Origin: an uncultured Nocardioides sp.
GTDB taxonomy: Bacteria; Actinomycetota; Actinomycetes; Propionibacteriales; Nocardioidaceae
Direction of reading: 5' to 3'
Assembly: GCF_947488025.1 (NCBI RefSeq)
Contig: NZ_CANKYS010000002.1
Location: 1-64,000, forward strand
DNA length: 64,000 nucleotides
Position numbers and translations under genes: made by a program. Numbering within the stretch: the first letter of the stretch is position 1; the number at the start of each line of letters is the position of its first letter. The notes under the pieces were generated by a model. The model was not told the DNA's origin. It searched no databases and saw only the letters and a program-made list of their open reading frames with translations. Below are positions 7,645 through 17,632 of this stretch, in pieces.

Positions 7645-8102
7645 GAGGTGACTCCTTCTGATTGGGCCTGGGTGGTCGCGTCCTTCCACGCCATCCAGGA
7701 GAGCAGCGCGCACTTCACGCGCGCGGGGAACTTGGCGACACCGGCGAACGCGATGCCGTCCTCGAGGACGTTCTCGTCGGGCTCGACCTGCCCCTTGCCC
7801 TGCATGAGCTCGAGGAAGGTCCCGTGGATCGACATCGCCTCGTCGACCGGCTTGCCGATGACGAGGTCGGTCAGCACCGACGCCGACGCCTGCGAGATCG
7901 AGCAGCCGACGCTGTCGTACGACACGTCCTGCACGACACCGTCGGCGAGGTGCACCCGCAGGGTGACCTCGTCGCCGCAGGTCGGGTTGACGTGGTGGAC
8001 CTCGGACTCGAAGGGGTCGCGGAGGCCCTTGTGGTGCGGGTTCTTGTAGTGGTCCAGGATGATCTCCTGGTAGAGGCTGTCGAGCTCGGCACTCATGTTC
8101 AT
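7641..8102 (-). CDS. sufU: SufU sulfur-transfer protein / Fe-S scaffold-like
   Basis: 153 residues of the SufU family, which accepts persulfide sulfur from SufS through a zinc-bound site. The zinc ligands are visible: C42 and D44 (NPTCGDEV), C67 (DSVGCSIS) and C131 (ARVKCALLSW). The GKGQVEPDENVL-containing insertion between the second and third ligands is typical of SufU rather than IscU. Start at 8102 (MNMSAEL) overlaps the end of sufS; a second ATG two codons later is equally possible. It functions with SufS in the cytoplasmic SUF pathway. Confidence 0.92.
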   Translation of the reverse strand: MNMSAELDSLYQEIILDHYKNPHHKGLRDPFESEVHHVNPTCGDEVTLRVHLADGVVQDVSYDSVGCSISQASASVLTDLVIGKPVDEAMSIHGTFLELMQGKGQVEPDENVLEDGIAFAGVAKFPARVKCALLSWMAWKDATTQAQSEGVTS

Positions 8103-9334
8103 CCCACCTTGAAGTAGCTGCGGGTGTGGTGGAGCGCCTCGACCAGCGCGTCGATCTCGGCCGGCGTCGTGTAGAGGTAGGACGACATCCGGGTCGAGCT
8201 CTGCACGCCGAAGCGCGCGTGAGCCGGCTTCGCGCAGTGGTGTCCGGCCCGCACGGCGACGCCGCGCGAGTCGAGGACCTGCGCGATGTCGTGCGGGTGG
8301 ACGCCGGCGAGCTCGAAGGAGATCGCCCCTCCGCGGTCGGCCGCGTCGAGGGGGCCGAGGACGGTGAGGCCAGGCACCGACTGCAGGCCCTCGAGGGCGT
8401 ACGCCGTGATCGCCTGCTCGTGGCGGTGGATCGCGTCGAGCCCGATGTGGCGGAGGTAGTCGACCGCGGCACCGAGCCCGACGGCCTCGACGATCGGCGG
8501 GGTGCCGGCCTCGAAGCGGTGCGGCGCCCGGGCGTAGGTCGAGCGCGCCATGGTGACGGTCTCGATCATCTCGCCGCCACCGTGGAAGGGCGGCAGCTCG
8601 TTGAGGAGCTCCTCACGCCCCCACAGCACGCCGATCCCCGTCGGCCCGGTCACCTTGTGGCCGGTGAAGACGAGGAAGTCGCACCCCGTCGCCTGTACGT
8701 CGACCGGGAGCTGCGGCGCGGCCTGCGACGCGTCGACGACCGAGACGGCGCCGACCGACTTCGCCCGGGCCACGAGGTCCGTGACCGGGTTGATCGTGCC
8801 GAGCATGTTGGACACCCAGGTGAAGGCGACGACCTTGGTGTGCTCGTCGACCAGCTGGTCGGCGTTGCTCAGGTCGAGCCGGCCGTCGTCGGTCAGCCCG
8901 AACCACCGCAGCTCGGCGCCCGAGCGCTCGCAGGCGAGCTGCCACGACACGATGTTGGAGTGGTGCTCCATCTCGGTGATGACGACGTTGTCGCCGGGAC
9001 CGAGCTCGATCGTGCGAGCCAGCAGGTTGAGCGCCTCGGTCGCGTTCTTGGTGAAGATCACCTCGTTGCGCGACGGGGCATTGAGGAACGTCGCGACCTG
9101 GTCCCGCGCCCCCTCGTAGGCCTCCGTCGACTCCGCGCCGAGCTGGTGCATGGCGCGGGCGATGTTGGCGTTGTGCCGCTCGAGGTGGTCGACCATCGTG
9201 TCGATGACGACCTGCGGCTTCTGCGAGGTGTTGGCGCTGTCGAGGTAGACCAGCGGCACTCCGCCCGCGAGCGTGCGCTCGAGGATCGGGAAGTCCTTGC
9301 GGATCACGTCGAGATCCGGAAGCAGTCCTTCCAT
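8099..9334 (-). CDS. sufS: Cysteine desulfurase SufS
   Basis: 411 residues, the usual length for group II cysteine desulfurases. PLP-binding lysine K227 sits in FTGHKVTGPTG and the persulfide-forming cysteine C367 in RAGHHCAKP; the TEMEHHSNIVSW block holds the PLP-stacking histidine. The enzyme releases sulfur from L-cysteine and passes it to SufU for assembly on SufBCD. It follows sufC after a 112-bp gap, the only sizeable gap in the operon, and overlaps sufU by 4 bp. Confidence 0.96.
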   Translation of the reverse strand: MEGLLPDLDVIRKDFPILERTLAGGVPLVYLDSANTSQKPQVVIDTMVDHLERHNANIARAMHQLGAESTEAYEGARDQVATFLNAPSRNEVIFTKNATEALNLLARTIELGPGDNVVITEMEHHSNIVSWQLACERSGAELRWFGLTDDGRLDLSNADQLVDEHTKVVAFTWVSNMLGTINPVTDLVARAKSVGAVSVVDASQAAPQLPVDVQATGCDFLVFTGHKVTGPTGIGVLWGREELLNELPPFHGGGEMIETVTMARSTYARAPHRFEAGTPPIVEAVGLGAAVDYLRHIGLDAIHRHEQAITAYALEGLQSVPGLTVLGPLDAADRGGAISFELAGVHPHDIAQVLDSRGVAVRAGHHCAKPAHARFGVQSSTRMSSYLYTTPAEIDALVEALHHTRSYFKVG

Positions 9335-9446
9335 TGCGTTACCTCGTTTCGGCGGTGTGAGAAGTGGTGCTGGTCAAGGCGGAGGAGCGAAGGCGACCTT
9401 TGAGCGGAGCGGGTCGTCGAGCGACGACAACGCAGGCCAGTGCCGC
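9335..9446. other. Intergenic gap between sufC and sufS
   Basis: A 112-bp stretch without a gene inside an otherwise overlapping operon. It contains the partial inverted repeat GTCGTCGAGCGACGAC at 9413-9428, which may form a small hairpin. No clear promoter or terminator can be assigned. An internal processing or attenuation site is possible but not demonstrated. Confidence 0.3.
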
Positions 9447-10205
9447 TTATCGCGCCGCCGACAGGTACTTGTCGTAGCCCTCGGCCTCAAGCGCGTCGGC
9501 GAGCTCCTTGCCGCCGGACTCGGCGACCTTGCCGTCGACGAAGACGTGGACGTAGTCGGGCTCGATGTAGCGCAGGATGCGGGTGTAGTGGGTGATGAGC
9601 AGGACACCCTTGCCCTCGCGCTCGCGGAAACGGTTGACGCCCTCGGCCACGATCTTCAGCGCGTCGATGTCGAGACCGGAGTCGGTCTCGTCGAGCACCG
9701 CGACCTTGGGGTCGAGCAGCTCGAGCTGCGCGATCTCGTGGCGCTTCTTCTCGCCACCGGAGAAGCCCTCGTTGACGCTCCGGGTGCCGAAGGACGGGTC
9801 GAGGTTGAGCCGCTCCAGCGCGCCGTTGACGTCCTTCACCCACGTGCGCAGCTTGGGGGCCTCGCCGTCGACCGCGGTCTTGGCGGTGCGGAGGAAGTTG
9901 GACACCGAGACGCCGGGGACCTCGACGGGGTACTGCATCGCGAGGAACATCCCGGCGCGGGCGCGCTCGTCGACCGAGAGGGACAGCACGTCCTGGCCGT
10001 CGAGGGTCACCGAGCCGCCGGTGATCGTGTACTTCGGGTGGCCGGCGATGGAGTAGGCCAGCGTCGACTTGCCGGAGCCGTTGGGCCCCATGATCGCGTG
10101 GGTCTCGCCCTCCTTGATGGTGAGGGTGACGCCCTTGAGGATCTCCTTGGGGCCGTCCTCGGTGTCGACGGTGACGTGCAGGTCGGTGATGACGAGCTTG
10201 CTCAT
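9447..10205 (-). CDS. sufC: SUF complex ATPase SufC
   Basis: 252 residues forming a single ABC ATPase. Walker A is GPNGSGKS (40-47), the signature FSGGEKKRHEI, and Walker B VAVLDETDSGLD; the latter two have the SufC-type wording. It energises the SufBCD scaffold that builds Fe-S clusters. Its ATG overlaps the stop of the Rieske-type ferredoxin gene (ATGA). Confidence 0.96.
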   Translation of the reverse strand: MSKLVITDLHVTVDTEDGPKEILKGVTLTIKEGETHAIMGPNGSGKSTLAYSIAGHPKYTITGGSVTLDGQDVLSLSVDERARAGMFLAMQYPVEVPGVSVSNFLRTAKTAVDGEAPKLRTWVKDVNGALERLNLDPSFGTRSVNEGFSGGEKKRHEIAQLELLDPKVAVLDETDSGLDIDALKIVAEGVNRFREREGKGVLLITHYTRILRYIEPDYVHVFVDGKVAESGGKELADALEAEGYDKYLSAAR

Positions 10206-10552
10206 GCGGGGGTGACTCCGTTCAGGGTGGTCTCGGTGTCGACGTACACGTCGCTGGTGCCGTCGGGGTTGGCGCGTACGTCGATCGGGAAGGTGGCGAC
10301 CGGCTCGGTCGCCGGGAGGTTGGTGGGCTTGCCGGTGCGCAGGTCGAACATCGACCCGTGCAGCCAGCACTCGATCTGGCAGTCGGCGACCTCGCCCTCG
10401 CTGAGGGCGACCGCGGCGTGGCTGCACTCGTTCTGCAGCGCGAAGACCTCGTCGCCGTCGCGGGCGACGACGATCTCGTGGCGACCCAGCGTCACCGCGA
10501 GGCCCTGGTCGGCCCGGACCTCGTCGAGTGCGCAGGCGCGCTCGAACGCCAT
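10202..10552 (-). CDS. Rieske-type [2Fe-2S] ferredoxin of the suf operon
   Basis: 116 residues with the Rieske cluster ligands C43-x-H45 (NECSHAAV) and C62-x-x-H65 (ECWLHGSM). It resembles the small ferredoxin subunits of non-heme iron oxygenases. A gene of this type between sufD and sufC is common in actinobacteria; it may supply electrons during cluster assembly, but its role is not established. Start and stop codons overlap those of both neighbours, so the three proteins are probably translated in a coupled manner. Confidence 0.9.
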   Translation of the reverse strand: MAFERACALDEVRADQGLAVTLGRHEIVVARDGDEVFALQNECSHAAVALSEGEVADCQIECWLHGSMFDLRTGKPTNLPATEPVATFPIDVRANPDGTSDVYVDTETTLNGVTPA

Positions 10553-11775
10553 CAGCTCTCCGACCCGAAGGCGGCGAGCGAGCCGACGTCCTTGAGGACG
10601 TTCTTGGCGAGCTCGGCCTCCACGGTGGTCAGCAACCGGTCCTCGATGGAGGGCACGCCGACCTTGCGGATGAGGTCGTTGAAGAAGCCGTGCACGACCA
10701 GGCGCTGGGCCTCCTGCTCGGAGACGCCGCGCGACTGGAGGTAGAACAGCTGCTCGTCGTCGAACCGCGCGGTGGTCGAGGCGTGACCGGCACCCTCGAT
10801 CTCGCCGGTCTCGATCTCGAGGTTGGGGATCGAGTCGGCCTGGCAGCCGTCGGTGAGGACGAGGTTGCGGTTCTCCTCGTAGGTCTCGATGCCCTCCGCC
10901 ACCTTGCGGATCAGCACGTTGCCGACCCACACGGTGTGCGCCTTCTCGCCCTGCAGCGCGCCCTTGTAGACCGCGTGGGACTTGGTGCGGGGAGCGGTGT
11001 GGTCGGCGAAGATCCGGTGCTCGATGTGCTGGCCGGCGTCGGCGAAGTAGAGGCCGAGCAGCTCGGCGGAGCCGCCGGGACCGTCGTAGGTGACGTTGGC
11101 GTCCATCCGGACCACGTCGCCGCCGAAGGAGATCGCGGCGTGCTTGTAGCTCGCGTCGCGACCCACGAGGGCCTGGTGGTGGGACAGGTGGACGGCGTCG
11201 TCGGCCCAGTCCTGGATCGAGACGACCGTGACGTCGGCGCCGGCACCCACGGCGACCTCGACGACCGCGGCGATCGTGGAGGAGCCGGTGTGGTTGAGGA
11301 CGACGATGGCCTTGCTGTGCGCGCCGAAGCGCAGGGCGACGTGCCCCGCCTCGGTCACCGTCACGTCCTCGCCGTCGAGGTCGACGACGATCGGTTCGGC
11401 GACCTCGGTGTCGGCCGGCACGTCGATCAGCAGGCTCGAGGGCACCTCGGCCAGCACCCGTGCGGCCCAGCGCGTGTTGGGCACGAGGCCGGAGATGCCG
11501 CGCAGCGCGCGCGCCTCGTCGCCCGACACGCCCTCGATGCGGACGCCCTCGGGGGTGTTCCAGGTGCAGGAGGTCGCCGAGGGCATGAACTCGGCGTCGG
11601 CGTGCAGGCCCTTGAGCCGCTTGAGCGGCGTGAAGCGCCAGATCTCCTCGCGGCCGGTCGGGACCTCGTGGTCGGCGACGTCGAACGAGCCGGCCGGGTG
11701 GAGGTGGCTCTCCACCTTGCCGTGCTCGGGTCCCTGCTCCAGCGCGGAGCGGACGGAATCAGTGGTGACGGTCAA
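10552..11775 (-). CDS. sufD: SUF scaffold subunit SufD
   Basis: 407 residues with the beta-helix core and the C-terminal SufB/SufD signature region (EGAGHASTTARFDDEQLFYLQSRG). It pairs with SufB and two SufC subunits to form the scaffold on which clusters assemble. A TTG start at 11775 is proposed, because the frame has no ATG or GTG between the end of sufB and the conserved sequence, and a purine-rich GAAGAAAG lies upstream. The gap to sufB is 47 bp. Confidence 0.92.
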   Translation of the reverse strand: MTVTTDSVRSALEQGPEHGKVESHLHPAGSFDVADHEVPTGREEIWRFTPLKRLKGLHADAEFMPSATSCTWNTPEGVRIEGVSGDEARALRGISGLVPNTRWAARVLAEVPSSLLIDVPADTEVAEPIVVDLDGEDVTVTEAGHVALRFGAHSKAIVVLNHTGSSTIAAVVEVAVGAGADVTVVSIQDWADDAVHLSHHQALVGRDASYKHAAISFGGDVVRMDANVTYDGPGGSAELLGLYFADAGQHIEHRIFADHTAPRTKSHAVYKGALQGEKAHTVWVGNVLIRKVAEGIETYEENRNLVLTDGCQADSIPNLEIETGEIEGAGHASTTARFDDEQLFYLQSRGVSEQEAQRLVVHGFFNDLIRKVGVPSIEDRLLTTVEAELAKNVLKDVGSLAAFGSES

Positions 11776-11822
11776 AGCTCTACTTTCTTCGTTCCTCGGG
11801 CGTACGGCGTCGGGTGGGGCGG

Positions 11823-13241
11823 TCAGCCGACCGCGCCCTCCATCTGCAGCTCGATGAGTCGGTTGAGCTCGAGGGCGTACTCCATCGGCAGCTCCTTGGC
11901 GATCGGCTCGACGAAGCCGCGCACGATCATCGCCATCGCCTCGTCCTCCTCCATGCCTCGCGACATGAGGTAGAAGAGCTGGTCGTCGGAGACCTTCGAG
12001 ACGCTCGCCTCGTGGCCCATGGACACGTCGTCCTCGCGGATGTCGACGTAGGGGTAGGTGTCGCTGCGGCTGATCTGGTCGACCAGCAGCGCGTCGCACA
12101 GCACGTTGGACTTCGAGCCGTGCGCGCCCTCGTTGACCTGGATCAGGCCGCGGTACGACGTACGACCGCCGCCGCGCGCCACCGACTTGCTCAGGATCGA
12201 GCTCGAGGTGTGCGGCGCCGCGTGCACCATCTTGGCGCCGGCGTCCTGGTGCTGGCCCTCGCCGGCGAACGCGATGGAGAGGGTCTCGCCCTTGGCGTGC
12301 TCGCCCATCAGGTAGACGGCGGGGTACTTCATGGTGACCTTGGAGCCGATGTTGCCGTCGACCCACTCCATCGTCGCGCCGGCCTCGCAGGTCGCGCGCT
12401 TGGTGACGAGGTTGTAGACGTTGTTGGACCAGTTCTGGATGGTCGTGTAGCGGACGCGGGCGCCCTTCTTGACGACGATCTCGACGACGGCCGAGTGCAG
12501 GGAGTCCGAGGAGTAGATCGGAGCGGTGCAGCCCTCGACGTAGTGCACGTAGGAGTCCTCGTCGGCGATGATCAGCGTCCGCTCGAACTGGCCCATGTTC
12601 TCGGTGTTGATCCGGAAGTAGGCCTGGAGCGGGATGTCGACGTGGACGCCCTTCGGGACGTAGATGAACGAGCCACCCGACCACACCGAGGTGTTGAGCG
12701 CGGAGAACTTGTTGTCACCGACGGGGATGACGGTGCCGAAGTACTCCTTGAAGAGGTCCTCGTGCTCCTTCAGCGCCGTGTCGGTGTCGACGAAGATGAC
12801 GCCCTTCTCCTCGAGGTCCTCGCGGATCGAGTGGTAGACGACCTCGGACTCGTACTGCGCGGCGACGCCGGCCACGAGGCGCTGCTTCTCCGCCTCGGGG
12901 ATGCCGAGCTTGTCGTAGGTGTTCTTGATGTCCTCGGGCAGGTCCTCCCACGAGGTGGCCTGCTTCTCCGAGGAGCGCACGAAGTACTTGATGTTGTCGA
13001 AGTCGATCGTCGAGAGGTCGGAGCCCCACGTCGGCATCGGCTTGCGGTGGAAGAGCTTGAGGCCCTTCAGGCGCAGGTCGAGCATCCACTGCGGCTCGGA
13101 CTTCTTCGAGGAGATGTCGCGCACGACGTCCTCGTTGAGCCCACGCGTGGCAGTAGCACCCGCGGTGTCGGAGTCGGACCAGCCGAACTCGTACTTGCCG
13201 ATGCCCTTGAGCTCCGGGTTGAGTTCTTCGATGGAGGTCAT
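11823..13241 (-). CDS. sufB: SUF scaffold subunit SufB
   Basis: 472 residues, standard length. Typical blocks are [14 protein letters not shown] near residue 50, the [24 protein letters not shown] core, the [18 protein letters not shown] region and the C-terminal [19 protein letters not shown] segment shared with SufD. SufB is the main cluster-bearing subunit. Its ATG overlaps the sufR stop by 4 bp, and an AGAAGGAGAAGG purine run just upstream serves as ribosome site. Confidence 0.96.
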   Translation of the reverse strand: MTSIEELNPELKGIGKYEFGWSDSDTAGATATRGLNEDVVRDISSKKSEPQWMLDLRLKGLKLFHRKPMPTWGSDLSTIDFDNIKYFVRSSEKQATSWEDLPEDIKNTYDKLGIPEAEKQRLVAGVAAQYESEVVYHSIREDLEEKGVIFVDTDTALKEHEDLFKEYFGTVIPVGDNKFSALNTSVWSGGSFIYVPKGVHVDIPLQAYFRINTENMGQFERTLIIADEDSYVHYVEGCTAPIYSSDSLHSAVVEIVVKKGARVRYTTIQNWSNNVYNLVTKRATCEAGATMEWVDGNIGSKVTMKYPAVYLMGEHAKGETLSIAFAGEGQHQDAGAKMVHAAPHTSSSILSKSVARGGGRTSYRGLIQVNEGAHGSKSNVLCDALLVDQISRSDTYPYVDIREDDVSMGHEASVSKVSDDQLFYLMSRGMEEDEAMAMIVRGFVEPIAKELPMEYALELNRLIELQMEGAVG

Positions 13242-13945
13242 GCCTTCTCCTTCTCGCTGATCTTCGGGGTCTGGGGGATGCACGTGGTGCACACGCCGTC
13301 GCCGTGGGCGATGGTCGCCAACCGCTGGACGTGGGTGCCGAGCACCGAGGCGATCGCCTCGGTCTCGGCCTCGCAGAGCTGCGGGAACTCGTGGGCGACG
13401 TGGGAGACCGGACAGTGCTGCTGGCACAGCTGCTCCCCCACGCTCTGCCCGTTGGCTGCAGGGAGGTCACGCACGGACGCGGCGTAGCCGTTCTGCGTGA
13501 ACACCCGGGCCAGCGCCTCGGCGGGCGTCAGGTCGGGGTCGGTGGCCATGACGGCCGCGTAGTCGCGCTCGACGAAGGCCACCCGGCGCCGCGCGAACTC
13601 GACCACGGCGTCCTCACCCTGCGTCTCGGCCAGGAAACGCATGGCCTGCACGGCGAGGTCGTCGTACTGCTGGTCGAAGCTGTCACGCCCGGCCTCGGTG
13701 AGCGCGAAGACCTTTGCGGGCCGACCGCGACCGCGGGTGCCGTAGACCTTCTGGTCGCGCGACTCCACGACGCCCTCGTCGACCAGGTGGTCGAGGTGGC
13801 GGCGTACGGCGGCGGGGGTGAGGTCGAGCCTCAGGGCCAGGTCGGCGGCCGTCGAGGGGCCGTTCTCGAGGATCGTGCGGGCCACGCGGTCGCGCGTGGG
13901 CGCATCGCCCTCACGCTGTGCCGTCGACGTCCTCACGAATTCCAC
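13238..13945 (-). CDS. sufR: Fe-S-sensing transcriptional repressor SufR
   Basis: 235 residues: a winged helix-turn-helix domain ([27 protein letters not shown], about 34-60), a basic GRGRPAK wing, and a C-terminal half with cysteines C174, C178, C191, C219 and C222. The spacing C-x3-C-x12-C-x27-C matches that of mycobacterial SufR, which binds a 4Fe-4S cluster and represses suf. It heads the operon it presumably controls. The GTG at 13945 overlaps a SufR-like operator; if the mRNA is not leaderless, the in-frame GTG at 13936 or a later codon may be used. Confidence 0.93.
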   Translation of the reverse strand: MEFVRTSTAQREGDAPTRDRVARTILENGPSTAADLALRLDLTPAAVRRHLDHLVDEGVVESRDQKVYGTRGRGRPAKVFALTEAGRDSFDQQYDDLAVQAMRFLAETQGEDAVVEFARRRVAFVERDYAAVMATDPDLTPAEALARVFTQNGYAASVRDLPAANGQSVGEQLCQQHCPVSHVAHEFPQLCEAETEAIASVLGTHVQRLATIAHGDGVCTTCIPQTPKISEKEKA

Positions 13946-13956
13946 AACGCCAGTGT
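13942..13956. promoter_or_regulatory. Candidate SufR operator
   Basis: Read on the minus strand the site is ACACT-GGCGT-TGTGG, one base from the mycobacterial SufR motif ACACT-N5-TGTGA. It overlaps the proposed sufR start codon and a possible -10 hexamer (CACACT, 6 nt before GTG), where a repressor would block transcription. Confidence 0.55.
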
Positions 13957-13977
13957 GTCGTTATTGCTTCCCGCCCT

Positions 13978-13996
13978 TCAAGCAAGGCTCACCTAA
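13978..13996. promoter_or_regulatory. Candidate iron box (IdeR/DtxR/DmdR type)
   Basis: The plus-strand sequence TCAAGCAAGGCTCACCTAA matches 13 of 19 positions of the iron-box consensus TTAGGTTAGGCTAACCTAA, with a strong right half (AGGCT-ACCTAA). It lies 33 bp upstream of sufR, overlapping the expected promoter, and would link suf expression to iron supply. Confidence 0.4.
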
Positions 13997-14009
13997 CTAC
14001 CGTTTCCGG

Positions 14010-14864
14010 TCAGTCGGCGGTGCGCGCCCGGAAGGTGCGGATCGCGAGCGGAGCGACGACGGCCGTGATCACGACGATCCAGCCGATCGTGAAGACGATC
14101 GGGTACTGCAGTGGGAGCTCGGCGTCGGCGTGGAGGGGCATGTCGTTGCCCCAGAGCTCGCGCACGGCCTGGGTGAGCGCCGAGATGGGGTTCCACTCCG
14201 CGATCGTGCGCAGCCAGTCGGGCATCGAGTCGGTCGGCGCGAAGGTGTTGGCCAGGAAGGTGATCGGGAAGATCGTGGCGAACATGACGCCGTTCACGGC
14301 CTCGACCGAGCGCATGGCCGAGCCGACCCAGATGCCGACCCAGATCATCGCGAAGGCCCAGCCCACGAGGAGCAGGTAGCCGAGGGCCGCCCGGAAGACG
14401 TCGGTGTGGATGGCCCAGCCGATGGTGAGACCCGTCAGCGACATCACCACCAGCCCGATCGACGAGTGCGCCACGCTCGAGAACGAGCGCCCCACGAGGA
14501 CTGCTGCAGGATTGATCGGCAGCGAGCGCATCCGGTCGACGATCCCCTTCTCGAGGTCGGCGGTCAGCCCGACGGCCACGATGAAGGACGAGAAGGCGAC
14601 GGTCTGCGCCATGATCCCCGCGAGCAGGAACGCCTTGTAGCCGCCCTCGATCGGGATGGCGATCGAGCTGCCGAAGACGAAGGCGAACAGCAGCACGAAC
14701 ATCACCGGCTGGATGGTGACGTCCATCAGCATCTCGGGCATCCGCTTGATGTGGATGAAGTTGCGCCGGGCGATGGCGAAGGACTGCCTCAGCAGCCCGG
14801 TCTGCCGGATGTCGGGCCTGCTGATCTGCCCGGACCGGGTGGTGGTGCCTGTCTGGTCGTTCAC
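14010..14864 (-). CDS. ABC-2 type exporter permease (DrrB-like)
   Basis: 284 residues with about six hydrophobic segments, e.g. MDVTIQPVMFVLLFAFVFG, the AFLLAGIMAQTVAFSSFIVAVGL stretch and the final FTIGWIVVITAVVAPLAI. The pattern and the GIVDRMRSLPINPAAVLVGR cytoplasmic loop are those of DrrB/NodJ-like ABC-2 permeases. The GTG start at 14864 overlaps the stop of its ATPase gene by 4 bp and has GAGGAGG upstream. Together they form a two-gene exporter; the substrate cannot be inferred. Confidence 0.88.
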   Translation of the reverse strand: MNDQTGTTTRSGQISRPDIRQTGLLRQSFAIARRNFIHIKRMPEMLMDVTIQPVMFVLLFAFVFGSSIAIPIEGGYKAFLLAGIMAQTVAFSSFIVAVGLTADLEKGIVDRMRSLPINPAAVLVGRSFSSVAHSSIGLVVMSLTGLTIGWAIHTDVFRAALGYLLLVGWAFAMIWVGIWVGSAMRSVEAVNGVMFATIFPITFLANTFAPTDSMPDWLRTIAEWNPISALTQAVRELWGNDMPLHADAELPLQYPIVFTIGWIVVITAVVAPLAIRTFRARTAD

Positions 14865-15838
14865 GATGCCTCCTCGGTCTGGTCGTCGGCGAGGTCGTCC
14901 TCGGCGCGATGACCGGTCAGGTGCAGGAACACGTCGTCGAGGCTCGGGCGCTTGAGCCCGATGTCGTCGAGCTCGATCCGGCTCTCGGCGAAGAGGCCGG
15001 CGATCCGGGTCATGTGGCCGAGCCCCTCGGCCGGGGCGGTGAGCTGGCGGGCGCCACGGTCGGCGTGCACCTCGGCGACGTGGTCCCTGAGCATCTGCTC
15101 GGCGATCTCGAGGTCTTCGGGACGGGAGACGGTCACGACGAGCGCGGCCGCGCCGGACTGGTCCTTGAGCTGCAAGGGGGTGCCCTCGGCGATGACCGTG
15201 CCCCGGTCGATCACCACGATGTTGTCGGCGAGCTGGTCTGCCTCCTCGAGGTACTGCGTCGTCAGCAGCAGGGTGGTCCCGTCGGCGACGAGCTCGCGCA
15301 GCACCTCCCACAGCTCCACGCGCGAGCGCGGGTCGAGGCCCGTGGTCGGCTCGTCGAGGAAGAGGACCGGCGGGGTGGCGATGAGGCTGACCGCCAGGTC
15401 GAGGCGGCGCCGCATGCCGCCGGAGTAGGTCTTGGCCGTGCGGTCGCCCGCGTCGGCGAGCGAGAAGCGCTCGAGCAGCTCGTCGCTCGCACGCCGGATG
15501 TAGGCGGGGTCGAGGCCGTAGAGGCTGCCGATGAGGCGCAGGTTCTCCCGGCCGGTCAGGAGCTCGTCGACGGTCGCGGCCTGCCCGGTGAGGCCCATGC
15601 TGCGCCGCACGGCCGCCGGGTCGCCCAGGATGTCGTGGCCGGCCACCCGCCCGGTGCCCGCCGTGGGACGGGTCAGCGTGGTCATCATCCGCACGGTGGT
15701 CGTCTTGCCGGCGCCGTTGGGGCCGAGGAGTCCGAGCACCGAGCCCTCGGGCACGACGAAGGAGACCCCGTCGACGGCCACGGTGTCACCGAAGTGCTTG
15801 ACGAGGCCCTCGGCCTCGATCGCGAAGGAGCGCGTCAT
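14861..15838 (-). CDS. ABC exporter ATPase (DrrA family)
   Basis: 325 residues: Walker A GPNGAGKTT, Q-loop GLTGQAATVDELLTG, signature YSGGMRRRLDLA, Walker [15 protein letters not shown]-loop replaced by Q (LLLTTQYLEEAD) as is usual in DrrA-type proteins. The C-terminal regulatory extension ends in the family motif RPSLDDVFLHLTGH. Start chosen at MTRSFAIEAEG (15838); 17 additional codons upstream are open but lack conservation features. It is divergent from a second ABC exporter, sharing a 64-bp promoter region. Confidence 0.9.
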   Translation of the reverse strand: MTRSFAIEAEGLVKHFGDTVAVDGVSFVVPEGSVLGLLGPNGAGKTTTVRMMTTLTRPTAGTGRVAGHDILGDPAAVRRSMGLTGQAATVDELLTGRENLRLIGSLYGLDPAYIRRASDELLERFSLADAGDRTAKTYSGGMRRRLDLAVSLIATPPVLFLDEPTTGLDPRSRVELWEVLRELVADGTTLLLTTQYLEEADQLADNIVVIDRGTVIAEGTPLQLKDQSGAAALVVTVSRPEDLEIAEQMLRDHVAEVHADRGARQLTAPAEGLGHMTRIAGLFAESRIELDDIGLKRPSLDDVFLHLTGHRAEDDLADDQTEEAS

Positions 15839-15890
15839 GGCGACCACGCTAGCTGCGGGGACCGACAGCCGCTCCTCATTAAGCCGCACC

Positions 15891-15896
15891 TAGAAT
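15891..15896 (+). promoter_or_regulatory. -10 box of a probable leaderless promoter
   Basis: TAGAAT is followed after 6 nt by the GTG start of the ABC ATPase at 15903. No Shine-Dalgarno sequence is present, so the transcript probably begins at the start codon. Confidence 0.55.
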
Positions 15897-15902
15897 CAGG
15901 AC

Positions 15903-16837
<935 letters not shown>

Positions 16838-16841
<4 letters not shown>

Positions 16842-17632
16842 CCGTCCACCCGACCGGCACCTTCACCCCGGCGCCCGGCAGCGCCGGGCTCGGGCGGATG
16901 GTGCGCGCGCAGGCGCGCATGGAGGCGCGGCTGATGCTGCGCAACGGAGAGCAGCTCCTGCTCGCGATCGTGATCCCGGTGATCGTGCTCGTGGGCGGTG
17001 TCGCCGCGGCCGGCCGCCTCGGGAGCACCTTCGAGGGCCACGCGCCCGTCGACCTCCTCACCCCGGGGGTGCTCGCCCTCGCCATCATGTCGACGGCATT
17101 CACCTCCGTGGCCATCGCCACCGGCTTCGAGCGCCGCTACGGCGTGATCAAGCTGCTGGGATCCTCTCCCCTGCCCCGCCACGGCCTCCTGCTCGGCAAG
17201 GTGCTGGCCCTGCTCAACGTCGTCGCCCTGCAGCTCGTCGTGCTGGTCGCCGTCGCCCTGGCCCTCGGGTGGGAGCCTTCGCTCGCGCATCCGCCGACCG
17301 CCGTGGTCGGACTGGTGCTCACGGTCGCCCTGGGAACCGCCGCGTTCGGCTCCCTGGGCCTCCTCGTCGCCGGCGCGCTGCGTGCCGAGGCGACGCTCGC
17401 GCTCGCCAACCTCGTCTACCTGCTCCTGATGGCAGGCGGCGGCGTGGTGCTCCCGACCAGCGCCTACGGCGCCGCCGGCGGGCTGATCCAGTGGCTGCCG
17501 TCAGGCGCCCTGGGCGAGGCGATGCGCGCTGCGCTCGTGCACTCCGACATCGACAGCCGATCGCTGCTCGTGCTGGCGGCCTGGGCGCTGCTCGGCGCGG
17601 TGCTCACGGCCCGGACCTTCAGGTGGGAATGA
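16838..17632 (+). CDS. ABC-2 exporter permease
   Basis: 264 residues with six predicted membrane spans, including LLLAIVIPVIVLVGGVAAAG, the VLALAIMSTAFTSVAIATGF span and LLVLAAWALLGAVLTARTF at the end. The FERRYGVIKLLGSSPLPRHGLLLGK loop is typical of ABC-2 permeases. GTG start overlaps the ATPase stop (GTGA) and its stop overlaps the ctaA start, so all three genes are probably coupled. Substrate unknown. Confidence 0.88.
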
